Shown piece after piece: positions 5,281-14,020 of a stretch of DNA of 15,522 bases. This stretch comes from Acidobacteriaceae bacterium. Lineage in GTDB: Bacteria > Acidobacteriota > Terriglobia > Bryobacterales > Bryobacteraceae. Position numbers and translations under genes: made by a program. The stretch covers positions 1 through 15,522 of the forward strand of contig JAFARV010000317.1 of NCBI GenBank assembly GCA_019245255.1, read 5' to 3'. Numbering within the stretch: position 1 is the first letter of the stretch; each line of letters opens with the position of its first letter. A model generated the notes under the pieces. It was not told the DNA's origin. It saw nothing but the letters and a program-made list of their open reading frames with translations, and ran no database searches.

Positions 5281-7806
5281 CTACCGGGCAAACGCACTTC
5301 GTGTCGGGCCCGGTGGATCCGTGTGCTTGATCGCCCGCCAGAGCACAGCCGTCAGTTCACCGTCAGGAACACGATCGGGTTCTGAAAAATCCATTCGCGC
5401 CGAGTCCGCACTGCCGGGGCCGTTTGCGGGATTTCGCTCTGTGAGCGAGGTCTTCGGCTGTAACGCATTCCAGGGCCGCGGATCCGGCTGTTCTGAGAAT
5501 GTCTCAAACATTGGTCGCGCACCTGCATCGAAGTGCGTCATGGGACGCAAACCGAGGATCAGTTCGATGGTCCTCAATATGCTCATCTGGTTGTACATCG
5601 TGGAATCGACGATGCCGCGCCGCGTGTAAGGCGAAATCACGAATGCCGGGGCGCGATGCGAATCCACGTGGTCCGGACCGTTCTGCGAATCGTCTTCGAT
5701 CACGAAAATCGCTGTCGAAGGCCACAACTTGCTGTGGCTCACCGCATCGACCAGCAAACCAACCGCACGATCGTTGTCTGCCGCATACGCGAACGGTGTG
5801 GGCGCACCGGGATGCAAACCCGCCGTATGATCGTTGCCCAGACGCACGACCATGAAGTTTGGCGCGCCGCCTTTCGCATCGAATTCCTTCCATTCGCGAA
5901 TGAACTCGCCTGCACGGTTCACGTCCGGATACGCCAGGTCCCATCCGCGATAGTTCACATCGACGTACGGAGCGAGCGCCGGATCGTGTATATTCTCAAT
6001 CTGTTTTGGGCCGTTTACCTGCTTCGCCGGAATGCTCTCGTCCCACTCGCCGTAATCGCGCACCGTCAATCCAGCCTGCATCGTGTTGTCCCAGATGTAG
6101 CCCGCAGGTGGACTATTCGCGGGCTCAGTACCTTCGAAGTCATAGTTTTTGCGTCGTCCCGCGTATTCGGCAGGCCACGTTCGCACCGTGTAATCGGGTG
6201 CAATCGCGGCGTTCGCCCAATTGTGACCATCGGCACTGACATCGGAGTTCTCATAGAAGTTGTCGTACACGATAAAGTCGCGCGCCAACTGATGCAGGTT
6301 CGGCGTATATTGCTCGCCGAAGAGGGTTAGCGACTTATCTCCGTTTCCCTTCTCGAGATCGCCCAGGACCTGATCGTACGTTCGATTCTCTTTGATGATG
6401 TAAATCACATGCTGAATGGGAGGCGCATGGCCGGGCGTGCGAGCAAAACGTGCCTCCTGTTGCGTATTGATGGGCTGAGCGAGTATCTCGTCCCGATAGG
6501 GAGAGTTATTAATTACCGAGCGCGAGTAATCAGTGAGACGATCTGGCTCGATCGACGGAATAAATGACAGCGTACCGGTTTGAATATGCGCAACGTAGCC
6601 GGGCGCAATCACGGGGCCGCCTTGATACAAGGCGTGATTCGCTTTGACGGGACTCGGACCATCGGGGTTCGCTCTGCTTCCGAGTCCCTTGCCGTTGAGA
6701 ACGACGAGAGTCCCGTCAGCCAAGCTGCGAACTGCCGTTGGATACCACCCGGTCGGAATAAAACCTTGAACGTTAGTCATTGACCCTGAGATATCGGCAA
6801 CTGCAACTGCATTTGCATCCGAGCAGGCGACATACAGATGATTCCCTCCCTTGCTTATAGCCAGCGCCGAGGGAGTCATTCCGAGCGGGTGCATCGGTGT
6901 AAGTGATACATTGATCGATTCAAGTTCAGTCAACTGTCCATCGCGCGTGATCCCAAGTGAGTAAACGGTGTTGGTATTCCCAGCCGATACAAATACCCGG
7001 CCGATGTAACTCGACGCTTCTCCCGAGTCCGTAGGCGCCGCGCGCATCTGAATGACCATGTCGTTCGGATGAGCGCCTACACGCGTTTTGCCGATTTCCT
7101 TCCCGGTATTCGCGTCGTATTGATAAATAGCCGCATCTGCCCAACTGGTGAGGAAAATTTGGTGGTCTCCTGGCGCGACCAGAACCCGATACGGCCGCCG
7201 TCCGCATTTCCATTGCGAAATGAGTTGACCCGACTGTAAATTGATCACCGAGATACTGTTGTCGTATAAATCTGCCGCGTACAGTAAGTGAGCGGCATGG
7301 TCGACCGCAACGTCCCCGATGTACGCATCGCCTTTCTTTGCAAAATCCGGCAGCGCGGCATACTCGTGTGTGCGTTTCAGCTCTCCAGTATCGGGATCAA
7401 GCGCTAGTTCGAACACCATGCCTGTCCCACCGCCTCCGACAAAAACACGATTCGTACCGGGAGCAAACGTTAATCCGAGCCATCCATCCGGAATCCCGGT
7501 TCGTCCGAGTTCCTTCCTCTGCGCGACATCGATGACGCTCACCGATGGCGGGTTGTAGCCGGAGTTCAGGACCAGCAAATACTTGCCGTTATCGGAAATG
7601 GCGCTGCTGATCGGAAAAGTGTCGACAGGAACCTGCTGCCCCGCGGGACGAATTGCCCACCCGCTATTCAACAGAAATCCGCCGTCGGGAAGCGGACCGA
7701 CACGCTGCGTTGGAGCGTCCTGGGAATGCAAGACAAGCAGGCCGCTAACAGCGAGCGTCCCAAACGCGAGCGAGTATCGCGCAATTCGACTATGAGTAGA
7801 TTTCAT
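5281..7806 (-). CDS. Exported YncE-like propeller / phosphoesterase (alkaline-phosphatase-fold) fusion
   Basis: An 841-residue protein with an N-terminal signal sequence (basic MKSTHSRIAR, then a hydrophobic stretch to about residue 27), so it is probably periplasmic or secreted. Residues about 45-380 form a YVTN/YncE-type beta-propeller (SVSVIDVAQRKELG, LYDNSISVINLQSGQLIS, HLYVACSDANAVAVADI). Residues about 463-780 form a phosphoesterase domain (PF04185-like, phospholipase C/acid phosphatase group): HVIYIIKENRTYDQVLGD (466-483), SADGHNW (524-530), LGNDHTAG (656-663) and EDDSQNGPDHVDSHR (704-718), whose acidic and histidine residues fit metal binding. The substrate is unknown; phosphate monoester or lipid headgroup cleavage is plausible from the family. 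The start ATG overlaps the nadE TGA (ATGA), with AGG upstream, so translation is likely coupled to nadE. The C-terminal 60 residues are polar and low in structure. Confidence 0.9.
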   Translation of the reverse strand: MKSTHSRIARYSLAFGTLAVSGLLVLHSQDAPTQRVGPLPDGGFLLNSGWAIRPAGQQVPVDTFPISSAISDNGKYLLVLNSGYNPPSVSVIDVAQRKELGRTGIPDGWLGLTFAPGTNRVFVGGGGTGMVFELALDPDTGELKRTHEYAALPDFAKKGDAYIGDVAVDHAAHLLYAADLYDNSISVINLQSGQLISQWKCGRRPYRVLVAPGDHQIFLTSWADAAIYQYDANTGKEIGKTRVGAHPNDMVIQMRAAPTDSGEASSYIGRVFVSAGNTNTVYSLGITRDGQLTELESINVSLTPMHPLGMTPSALAISKGGNHLYVACSDANAVAVADISGSMTNVQGFIPTGWYPTAVRSLADGTLVVLNGKGLGSRANPDGPSPVKANHALYQGGPVIAPGYVAHIQTGTLSFIPSIEPDRLTDYSRSVINNSPYRDEILAQPINTQQEARFARTPGHAPPIQHVIYIIKENRTYDQVLGDLEKGNGDKSLTLFGEQYTPNLHQLARDFIVYDNFYENSDVSADGHNWANAAIAPDYTVRTWPAEYAGRRKNYDFEGTEPANSPPAGYIWDNTMQAGLTVRDYGEWDESIPAKQVNGPKQIENIHDPALAPYVDVNYRGWDLAYPDVNRAGEFIREWKEFDAKGGAPNFMVVRLGNDHTAGLHPGAPTPFAYAADNDRAVGLLVDAVSHSKLWPSTAIFVIEDDSQNGPDHVDSHRAPAFVISPYTRRGIVDSTMYNQMSILRTIELILGLRPMTHFDAGARPMFETFSEQPDPRPWNALQPKTSLTERNPANGPGSADSARMDFSEPDRVPDGELTAVLWRAIKHTDPPGPTRSAFAR

Positions 7807-9467
7807 TCAGTAAACCTGTGAGCGATGGGAAAGCGCCGCCCGACCCCGAATGCCTTCGGAGTGATGCGAAGCCCCGGAGCGGCCTGCTGCCGTTTGTATT
7901 CATTACGGTCAACCTTGCGCACGATGTCGCGCACCAGCGCTTCAGGAAGATTTTCCTTTCGAGCAATCTCCGGCACAGATTCGTACCGCTCGATATAGCC
8001 CGCGAGAATGGCGTCCAGAACGTCATATTCGGGAAGGCTATCCGTATCCTTCTGGTCCGGACGAAGTTCGGCAGAAGGCGGTTTCGTGAATGTGTTCTCC
8101 GGTATCGGACCGGGCAGCCCTATGCGTTCGTACCGCCGGTTGGCAACGCGAGCCACACGGTAAACCATGGTTTTGGGCAAATCGCTGATCACTCCCAAAC
8201 CACCGCACATATCGCCGTACAGCGTGCAATAACCGACCGCAATTTCACTCTTGTTGCCGGTAGTCAGCACGAGTGAACCGAACTTGTTGGAGAGCGCCAT
8301 CAACGTCAATCCGCGTAGTCGCGATTGCAGATTCTCCTCCGTCGTGTCCTGGTTATAACCTTCAAACAAAGGCTCCAAGGTCTCGATCATCGCTTCATAG
8401 CCGAGTCTGATGGGCACAACCTCGAAACGTATTCCGAGCCGATGCGCGAGGCATTGCGCGTCAGTAAGGCTATGCTCGGACGAATACGGCCCTGGCATGC
8501 CGATACCCGTGACATTTTCTTTTCCGACCGCCGCGACCGCAATCGCCGCGACAAGAGCGGAGTCAATGCCACCGCTGAGACCTATGAGAACACTGCGGAA
8601 TCCACATTTACGGATGTAATCCCGCGTGCCCAGCACAAGCGCTTCGAACACGGCCTCGTCGCCCTCGAGATGGTTGTCGTGGTTATCGCCCGTGCCGGTC
8701 TCTGAATCGAAACAAATGAGATCCTCGGCAAACGACTTCGCCTGCGCTGCGAGCTTTCCATCCGCGGTAAGCGCAAAACTGGAACCGTCGAAAATCAGCT
8801 GATCATTGCCGCCGACCATGTGCACATAGGCGACCGGCAGCTGAAATCGATCCACAATCGATTCGAAAATATCCAGTCGCAACTTCCGTTTGCCGAGGTT
8901 CCAAGGCGACCCATTGATCGAAATAAAGAGATCGGGCTTCTGCCGCACGAGTTCTTCGATCGGATCTCTCGAGTACCGGCCGCGTTCCCAAAACTGCTTG
9001 TCGTTCCAGAAGTCCTCGCAAATCGCGAGCCCGACGCGAGTACCGCGAACCTCGACGACCTGCTGCCGGTCTGCGGGTTGAAAATAACGAGCTTCATCGA
9101 AGACGTCGTACGTCGGCAGCAGCATCTTTCGCTGATCCAGCAGAATGCGTCCCGAATCGATCACTGCTGCCGCGTTTTGTGCCTTAATGGGAGCGGACTC
9201 CGGCGAGCGCGCTACATATCCGACGATCATCGCAACATCGATCTCAGCCGATTGTTGGACGATACCGGTGAGTGCTGCCCTGGTTCGATCCAGAAACGAG
9301 TGCTTTTCGACCAGATCGCGCGGGGGATAACCCGTTAACGCAAGCTCGGGGAATGCTACGACATCCGCCCCTGCTTCTGCGCCGCGACGCGCATATTCGA
9401 GAATCTTCGCGGCGTTCGCATCCAGATCGCCGACCGTATTGTTGATCTGGGCGAGCGCAATTCGCAT
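7803..9467 (-). CDS. nadE: Glutamine-dependent NAD+ synthetase
   Basis: A 554-residue cytoplasmic enzyme that converts nicotinate adenine dinucleotide, ATP and glutamine to NAD+, the last step of NAD synthesis. Seen: an N-terminal nitrilase-type glutaminase domain (1 to about 255) with the Glu-Lys-Cys triad at E41 (FPELALTGYPPRD), K114 (QRKMLLPTYDVFDE) and C150 (LAICEDFWND). The C-terminal synthetase domain (about 270-554) has the ATP-pyrophosphatase P-loop LSGGIDSA (297-304) and TTGNKSEIAVGYCTLYGDMCGG. All key residues are present and the length fits the shorter bacterial glutamine-dependent class. It lies 39 bases after rnr on the same strand and overlaps the phosphoesterase start by 4 bases. 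The ATG at 9467 is supported by the family N-terminus MRIALAQIN. Confidence 0.96.
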   Translation of the reverse strand: MRIALAQINNTVGDLDANAAKILEYARRGAEAGADVVAFPELALTGYPPRDLVEKHSFLDRTRAALTGIVQQSAEIDVAMIVGYVARSPESAPIKAQNAAAVIDSGRILLDQRKMLLPTYDVFDEARYFQPADRQQVVEVRGTRVGLAICEDFWNDKQFWERGRYSRDPIEELVRQKPDLFISINGSPWNLGKRKLRLDIFESIVDRFQLPVAYVHMVGGNDQLIFDGSSFALTADGKLAAQAKSFAEDLICFDSETGTGDNHDNHLEGDEAVFEALVLGTRDYIRKCGFRSVLIGLSGGIDSALVAAIAVAAVGKENVTGIGMPGPYSSEHSLTDAQCLAHRLGIRFEVVPIRLGYEAMIETLEPLFEGYNQDTTEENLQSRLRGLTLMALSNKFGSLVLTTGNKSEIAVGYCTLYGDMCGGLGVISDLPKTMVYRVARVANRRYERIGLPGPIPENTFTKPPSAELRPDQKDTDSLPEYDVLDAILAGYIERYESVPEIARKENLPEALVRDIVRKVDRNEYKRQQAAPGLRITPKAFGVGRRFPIAHRFTE

Positions 9468-9506
9468 CGATGTCTCAATTCTATCGGGCGAGGCCTCGAC
9501 AGCCGC

Positions 9507-11825
9507 TCAGCGCTTCTTCTTACGGCGTCGCTCGCCGCTTTCGTCGATAACCGCAAACTGCAGTTTCCGCTCTACAGTATCGGCGCGATCGAGCTGTACT
9601 CGAACGCGATCCCCAATCGAGTAAATCTTCCGGCTGCGCTCGCCGATGACCTTGCGCCCGTTTTCGTGATATAGGAAACGGTCCCCTTGCAGGGTCTCCA
9701 TTGGAACCAGCCCCTCCACAAAGAGGTCGGTCAATTCGACGAAAAATCCGAACTTTGTGGTACTGATAATGAGCGCATCGAAGTGTTCTCCCACGCGCTC
9801 TTCCATGAACTTGACCTTCTTCTGCTCGATTAACTCCCGTTCGGCATCGGCGGCCCGGCGCTCCGTGAAGGAGGTGTCATCGCCCACTTCTTTGAGCTGG
9901 TGCTCATCGAGCAGAGCCTCTTGCGTGTCGAGATAGTGCGACAGAACGCGATGCACAACCAGATCGGGATAACGGCGAATGGGCGATGTGAAATGCGTGT
10001 ACGCCGAAGCGGCCAATGCGAAATGCCCCTCATTGATATTGCTGTAGCGCGCCTGCTTCAGCGACCGAAGCATGAGATAGCTCAAGATCCGCTCTTCAGG
10101 CTTGCCGGCAATCTTCGCAATCAGCCGCTGATAATTCCTGGATGAAATGTCGATCTCCTGAGCCATCGTGATGTCACGGCGTGTTTTTCGCCCGTCGCGC
10201 CGCTTCTGCACCATCGGATAGCGCTTCACGGGAATCGCGCCCACGCCAAGTGAATAGCCGAAGTGCGCCGCAATCTCTTCAAAATCGGCGACGCGCTTCC
10301 CATCCGGCTTTTCGTGGATGCGGTACAAAGCCGGAATCCCGGCCTGTTCCAGATGGCTCGCAACAGCCTCGTTGGCAGCCAGCATGAACTCCTCAATGAT
10401 GCGATGCGCGATGTTGCGCTCAGCGCGCGTCACACCGATCATCTGTCCCGACATATCGAGTTCGATATTCGTTTCCGGCATATCGAAATCAATAGAGCCG
10501 CGCTTGCTGCGTTTGCGATTGAGAAGCAGCGCCAGTTCGCGCATCAACTCAAAGCGATCTGTGAGCTTCTGATAGCGCTCACGCATCGCTGGATCACCTT
10601 CGAGCACCCGGTAAACATTGGTGTACGTCATGCGCTCGGCACTGCGAATTACGCCGCGAGTGAACTCCTGCGAGACCGTATCACCCTGGCGATCGATCTC
10701 GAGCAAAGCTGAAAGCACTAACCGGTCCTGCTGCGGACGCAGCGAACAGATGTCGGTCGAAAGCTCGACGGGCAGCATCGGAACCGCGCGATCGGGAAAA
10801 TACACGCTGGTCCCACGGTTCAGCGCTTCCCTGTCAATCGGAGTGCCGGGCAGGACGTAGTGGCTGACATCGGCGATATGCACCTGGAGCGCATAGTGAC
10901 CATTTGGCAGACGCTCCAGCCAAACCGCATCGTCAAAATCACGCGCCGTTTCGCCGTCAATGGTGACAATATCAAGATCGCGGAAGTCACGCCTGCGGGC
11001 ATATTCGGATGCGTCGATCGCCGGCGACATTCGTTTCGCCTGCTCGATCGTTTCATCCGGAAACTGATGCGGCAGATGATGTTTGCGAATGACGATTTCA
11101 ACATCGATACCGAAATCTTCCGGGTACCCAAGCGCCTCAATCACTCGCCCGACCGCGTTGTCGCCGTCTTCCGGGAACTCCAGAATCTCGACATTGACGA
11201 TCATTCCGTCGAGATCCTCAACCGAGTTGATGTGGCGTGGCTCAGCCCCGACCCGATCTACCGATTGGCGATTGGGAGGCATCTCAAGCCCGTCCGGAAT
11301 CTCAATCCACTGCTGAAGGCGATCGTCCGATGGAGCGACAAAATTGCCGCGCTTGCGAATGCGAAACTCGCCCACGACGGTGATATGTGCGCGGCGCAGG
11401 ATGCGAACGATCTCGCCGTCGGCCCTGCCATCCTTGTCGAAACGGCCGATGCGTACCAGCGCCCTGTCGCCGTGCATGGCCTTACCGGCCTCAGGCGGCG
11501 GGAGAAAGACATCGCCTTGCACGTTTTCGGTTCCCGGATCGGGTATCAGGAAGCCGTAACCATCGCGATGAATGGAGACACGGCCGGCCACATACTCGGG
11601 ATTGACGCCGACCACGATGTAGTGGCCGGATTTCAACTCAGCGAGCGTTCCCCGCTCACATAAACGGTCGAGAACCTGTTCGAGCCCGCTGCGGTCTTCT
11701 CCCACCAGCCGCAGCTCCTTTACGAGTTGCTTGTACGTCGCACGGCTGTGCGGAAGGTTGCGTATATGTTCCAGTACGGATGCGTCAGTCAGTGCGCCGT
11801 CACTGCTTCGGGTGTGCTTCGGCAC
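9507..11825 (-). CDS. rnr: Ribonuclease R
   Basis: A 772-residue 3'-5' exoribonuclease that degrades structured RNA processively and serves in rRNA quality control and mRNA turnover. Domains in order: an N-terminal winged-helix region (about 14-70), OB/cold-shock domains (about 78-240, with GRVSIHRDGYGFLIPD), the RNB catalytic domain (about 275-610) with the metal-binding aspartates in DGETARDFDDAVW (D290, D296, D298, D299), the HFTSPIRRYPDLVVHR segment, an S1 domain near the C-terminus (about 655-745) and a basic tail ERRRKKKR. RNase II lacks the helix-turn-helix and basic tail, so RNase R is preferred. The start is a GTG; the frame has a stop 12 codons upstream and no ATG or TTG in between, so this start is nearly forced. 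There is no good ribosome binding site. It heads the rnr-nadE-phosphoesterase run. Confidence 0.96.
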   Translation of the reverse strand: MPKHTRSSDGALTDASVLEHIRNLPHSRATYKQLVKELRLVGEDRSGLEQVLDRLCERGTLAELKSGHYIVVGVNPEYVAGRVSIHRDGYGFLIPDPGTENVQGDVFLPPPEAGKAMHGDRALVRIGRFDKDGRADGEIVRILRRAHITVVGEFRIRKRGNFVAPSDDRLQQWIEIPDGLEMPPNRQSVDRVGAEPRHINSVEDLDGMIVNVEILEFPEDGDNAVGRVIEALGYPEDFGIDVEIVIRKHHLPHQFPDETIEQAKRMSPAIDASEYARRRDFRDLDIVTIDGETARDFDDAVWLERLPNGHYALQVHIADVSHYVLPGTPIDREALNRGTSVYFPDRAVPMLPVELSTDICSLRPQQDRLVLSALLEIDRQGDTVSQEFTRGVIRSAERMTYTNVYRVLEGDPAMRERYQKLTDRFELMRELALLLNRKRSKRGSIDFDMPETNIELDMSGQMIGVTRAERNIAHRIIEEFMLAANEAVASHLEQAGIPALYRIHEKPDGKRVADFEEIAAHFGYSLGVGAIPVKRYPMVQKRRDGRKTRRDITMAQEIDISSRNYQRLIAKIAGKPEERILSYLMLRSLKQARYSNINEGHFALAASAYTHFTSPIRRYPDLVVHRVLSHYLDTQEALLDEHQLKEVGDDTSFTERRAADAERELIEQKKVKFMEERVGEHFDALIISTTKFGFFVELTDLFVEGLVPMETLQGDRFLYHENGRKVIGERSRKIYSIGDRVRVQLDRADTVERKLQFAVIDESGERRRKKKR

Positions 11826-11872
11826 TACCGTGATTGTATAGACTGTCTGCGTTTTGCTTTATCATGTCGGGC
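11826..11872. promoter_or_regulatory. Divergent promoter spacer between rnr and the adenosine-kinase-family gene
   Basis: Only 47 bases separate the two divergent starts, so both promoters must lie here or inside the coding regions. On the + strand TATCAT (11860-11865) resembles a -10 box and would start transcription at or just before the ATG at 11873. On the - strand TACAAT (11833-11838) resembles a -10 box and would start close to the rnr GTG. Neither has a good -35 box, and no Shine-Dalgarno sequence is visible for either gene. A small odd palindrome AGAC-T-GTCT lies at 11840-11848 between the two boxes. Confidence 0.35.
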
Positions 11873-12355
11873 ATGGAATTGAAGGCGATTCGCTTGACCG
11901 TCCCGGCCGACGGCAACATCATCGTTGGCCAAAGCCATTTCATCAAAACGGTCGAAGACATTTACGAAGCAATGGTGAACACCTCGCCGCATTTGAAGTT
12001 TGGCATTGCTTTCAACGAGGCTTCCGGTGACTGCCTGACGCGTCTTGACGGCAACGACGAGGAACTGAAGCAGAACGCAGTTCAGAACGCGACAGCAATC
12101 GGCGCAGGCCATGTTTTCGTAGTCGCACTGCGCAACGGATTCCCGATTAACGTGCTCGGGCGCATCCAGGCCGTGCCCGAAGTGGCGGGTATCTACTGCG
12201 CAACGGCGAATCCGGTCGAAGTGATTGTCGCGGAAACAGAACAAGGCCGAGGTGTGCTGGGTGTTATCGACGGCAGCTCACCCAAAGGGGTCGAAACCGA
12301 ATCGCACGTCAAAGCCCGGGTCGAACTGCTTCAGCGGTTTGGGTACAAGCGATAA
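11873..12355 (+). CDS. Adenosine-specific kinase family protein (DUF355)
   Basis: A 160-residue protein. The family N-terminus MELKAIRLTVPADGNIIVGQ sets the start at 11873; an in-frame ATG 9 bases earlier (11864) is possible but overlaps the probable -10 box. Seen: QSHFIKTVEDIYEAMV, KFGIAFNEASGDCLTR, GNDEELKQNAVQNA, IGAGHVFVV, FPINVLGRIQAVPEV, IYCATANPVEVIVAETEQG and GVLGVIDGSSPKGVE, which together match the compact PF04008 family nearly end to end. Family knowledge: archaeal and bacterial members were named adenosine-specific kinases from structural and binding work; the physiological role is poorly known. It stands alone on the + strand, divergent from rnr and convergent with the fucosidase gene, whose stop codon directly abuts its own TAA. 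Confidence 0.88.
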   Translation: MELKAIRLTVPADGNIIVGQSHFIKTVEDIYEAMVNTSPHLKFGIAFNEASGDCLTRLDGNDEELKQNAVQNATAIGAGHVFVVALRNGFPINVLGRIQAVPEVAGIYCATANPVEVIVAETEQGRGVLGVIDGSSPKGVETESHVKARVELLQRFGYKR

Positions 12356-13918
12356 TCAGACAATCTTAAATGCGAGAGCATACTTCGACGGCTTCTGCGG
12401 CGGTAACTGAACGCGCAGGTCGTTTGCCTCGCGCGTCCAAGTGACCTTCCCGCTCCCGAGCAGCTCAATGTTGTCAATCTTCGGCAAAGCATGCGGAGCT
12501 TGCCTGCCGAGCGCTGGAATGACCACCTCCCGGTCAGGGACTCCCATTACAAATGCGTAAAGAACAGGGCCCTTTGTGGTAAAGCGTACATCCTGCGCTG
12601 TCAGATCCTTCCTGTTCTTCTCGTTGAACTTCGCATCCGCGGCCGCTGTGGTGGGAAGCGTGGAAGGCCCCTCGCCGAAAATCTTCCATGGACGGGTCCC
12701 GTAAATGGCTTCGTCGTTAACGTTCATCCACTGCGTGATTTCAGAAAGAATGCTCATCTCAGTTGAATCGAGCGCTCCGCTGTTCGGAAGCGGGAAATTC
12801 AACAGCAGGTTGCCATTACGGCTGACGATATCTACCAGAAGATCGATCACCTGCTTCGGAGTCTTGTAAGTGTCATTTCTGCGGTAATGCCAATCGCCGA
12901 CGGACGTGTCCGTCTGCCACGCAGTAGGCCAGATTCCGTTCACCACGCCTCGTTCGACATCCAGGACGCACGTACCCCCCGCGCAGTCCTCGGGTTTCTT
13001 ACTGTTGTAAACAGCGCTCGGGACTCCTCCGTTTCGCTTGGCGCTCAGGTTATAGAGATTGGCAACAATGCTCAACCCGTAGTCTTCAAACGGCAGCGCT
13101 CCATCGGTGTACAGCAGATCGGGCTGGTAGGTATCTACCAGATCCTTCACGCGTCTGTACCACTGCTGTTTCCAGGATTCGGGGATGCCGTCCTCGTTCC
13201 AGGGCAGTTCTTTGTAGACAATTTTGCAATCCGTATACAGGCTCGCAAATCGGGGATCGGCGCCGTCGTAAGGCACACGGGCAAACGGTCCCGTGGTGTC
13301 GTGCCCATGGCTTGTCGAAAACCATTTATAGGTGATCCAGAGGTGCTCAGTTACGCCGAACTTAAGCCCCTGCTTCTGCGCGGCGTTGCGAAATAGACCG
13401 ACCACATCTTTTCCCGGGCCCATCTGAACAGCGTTCCAGCCGTGGTACTTCGAATTCCACAGATCGAAATTGTCGTGATGCACACCCATCGAGACAAAGT
13501 ACTTCGCGCCTGCTTTCTTATACAAACCGACCAGATAGTCCGGATCGAAGTCCGACGCATGCCACTTAGGGATCAGATCCTTGTAGCCGATGCGCGATGG
13601 AGGGCCATAGTGCTCGACGTGATACCGATTTTGCGGAGTTCCCTGCATGTACATGTTCCGGGCATACCAGTCGCCGTCTTCGATTGCGGACTGCGGTCCC
13701 CAATGCGCCCAAATGCCAAACTTCGCATCACGAAACCAGTCCGGAACCTGATAGGCCGCAAGCGAAGCACGACTGGCGTGAAACGGTCCGGGTGCGGTTT
13801 CGAGCCGAACCTTTGCTGCCTGCTCCGTTTGCGCACCACGCGTGATTGCGACTCCCGCCATCATGCCGAGAGCGGATCGCCTCGTTATCCCCATTCCTCG
13901 CATGATAGCGAGGGGCAT
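12356..13918 (-). CDS. Alpha-L-fucosidase, GH29-like, Tat-type export signal
   Basis: A 520-residue protein. The N-terminus has a twin-arginine motif TRRSALGMMAG (residues 12-22) followed by a short hydrophobic stretch, suggesting Tat export to the periplasm. The catalytic domain shows FGIWAHWGPQSAIEDGDWY (67-85), MGVHHDNFDLWNSKYHGWN (144-162), GLKFGVTEHLW and QPDLLYTDGALP (265-276), where D272 is the probable nucleophile; IVSRNGNLLLNFPLP is the usual GH29 segment before the C-terminal beta domain. Function from the family: release of terminal alpha-L-fucose from glycans by a retaining mechanism. Departure from the usual motif: VHHDNF stands where KHHDGF is common. Three in-frame ATGs (13918, 13903, 13894) are possible; all keep the Tat motif. 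A TonB receptor gene lies 157 bases upstream on the same strand, suggesting glycan uptake linked to degradation. Confidence 0.88.
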   Translation of the reverse strand: MPLAIMRGMGITRRSALGMMAGVAITRGAQTEQAAKVRLETAPGPFHASRASLAAYQVPDWFRDAKFGIWAHWGPQSAIEDGDWYARNMYMQGTPQNRYHVEHYGPPSRIGYKDLIPKWHASDFDPDYLVGLYKKAGAKYFVSMGVHHDNFDLWNSKYHGWNAVQMGPGKDVVGLFRNAAQKQGLKFGVTEHLWITYKWFSTSHGHDTTGPFARVPYDGADPRFASLYTDCKIVYKELPWNEDGIPESWKQQWYRRVKDLVDTYQPDLLYTDGALPFEDYGLSIVANLYNLSAKRNGGVPSAVYNSKKPEDCAGGTCVLDVERGVVNGIWPTAWQTDTSVGDWHYRRNDTYKTPKQVIDLLVDIVSRNGNLLLNFPLPNSGALDSTEMSILSEITQWMNVNDEAIYGTRPWKIFGEGPSTLPTTAAADAKFNEKNRKDLTAQDVRFTTKGPVLYAFVMGVPDREVVIPALGRQAPHALPKIDNIELLGSGKVTWTREANDLRVQLPPQKPSKYALAFKIV

Positions 13919-13982
13919 CTCAGCTTCACTCGCGCCCGCACGAGCGTGCTACCGAAGTGTAACCATTGTGGCGCCCCAGCCG

Positions 13983-13996
13983 CCGGCTTCGGCCGG
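13983..13996. repeat. Short hairpin with TTCG loop
   Basis: CCGGC (13983-13987) and GCCGG (13992-13996) enclose TTCG on the + strand (CGAA on the strand that carries the receptor and fucosidase genes). It lies between the two genes, downstream of the larger inverted repeat at 14021-14046. There is no T-run, so terminator activity is unproven. Confidence 0.35.
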
Positions 13997-14020
13997 AGCG
14001 TCGCCGAAAGTTTCGATACA

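Noticed and set aside
5533..6330. A 265-codon open frame on the + strand opposite the phosphoesterase gene.
   Set aside because: It is antisense to a gene with clear domains, has arginine- and valine-rich content typical of a reversed coding frame in high-GC DNA, and no recognisable motif.
9489..9498. Ten-base perfect palindrome CGAGGCCTCG between rnr and nadE.
   Set aside because: No loop and no second copy noticed; such palindromes are expected by chance in GC-rich DNA.
10860..11663. A 267-codon open frame on the + strand opposite rnr.
   Set aside because: The opposite strand encodes the conserved RNase R OB and RNB regions; the antisense frame is a by-product of codon bias and shows no domain.
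13896..13913. CCTCGC-ATGATA-GCGAGG inverted repeat at the start of the fucosidase gene.
   Set aside because: It lies inside the coding start, is only 6 bp, and the real start codon is uncertain; it may hinder initiation but there is no further support.
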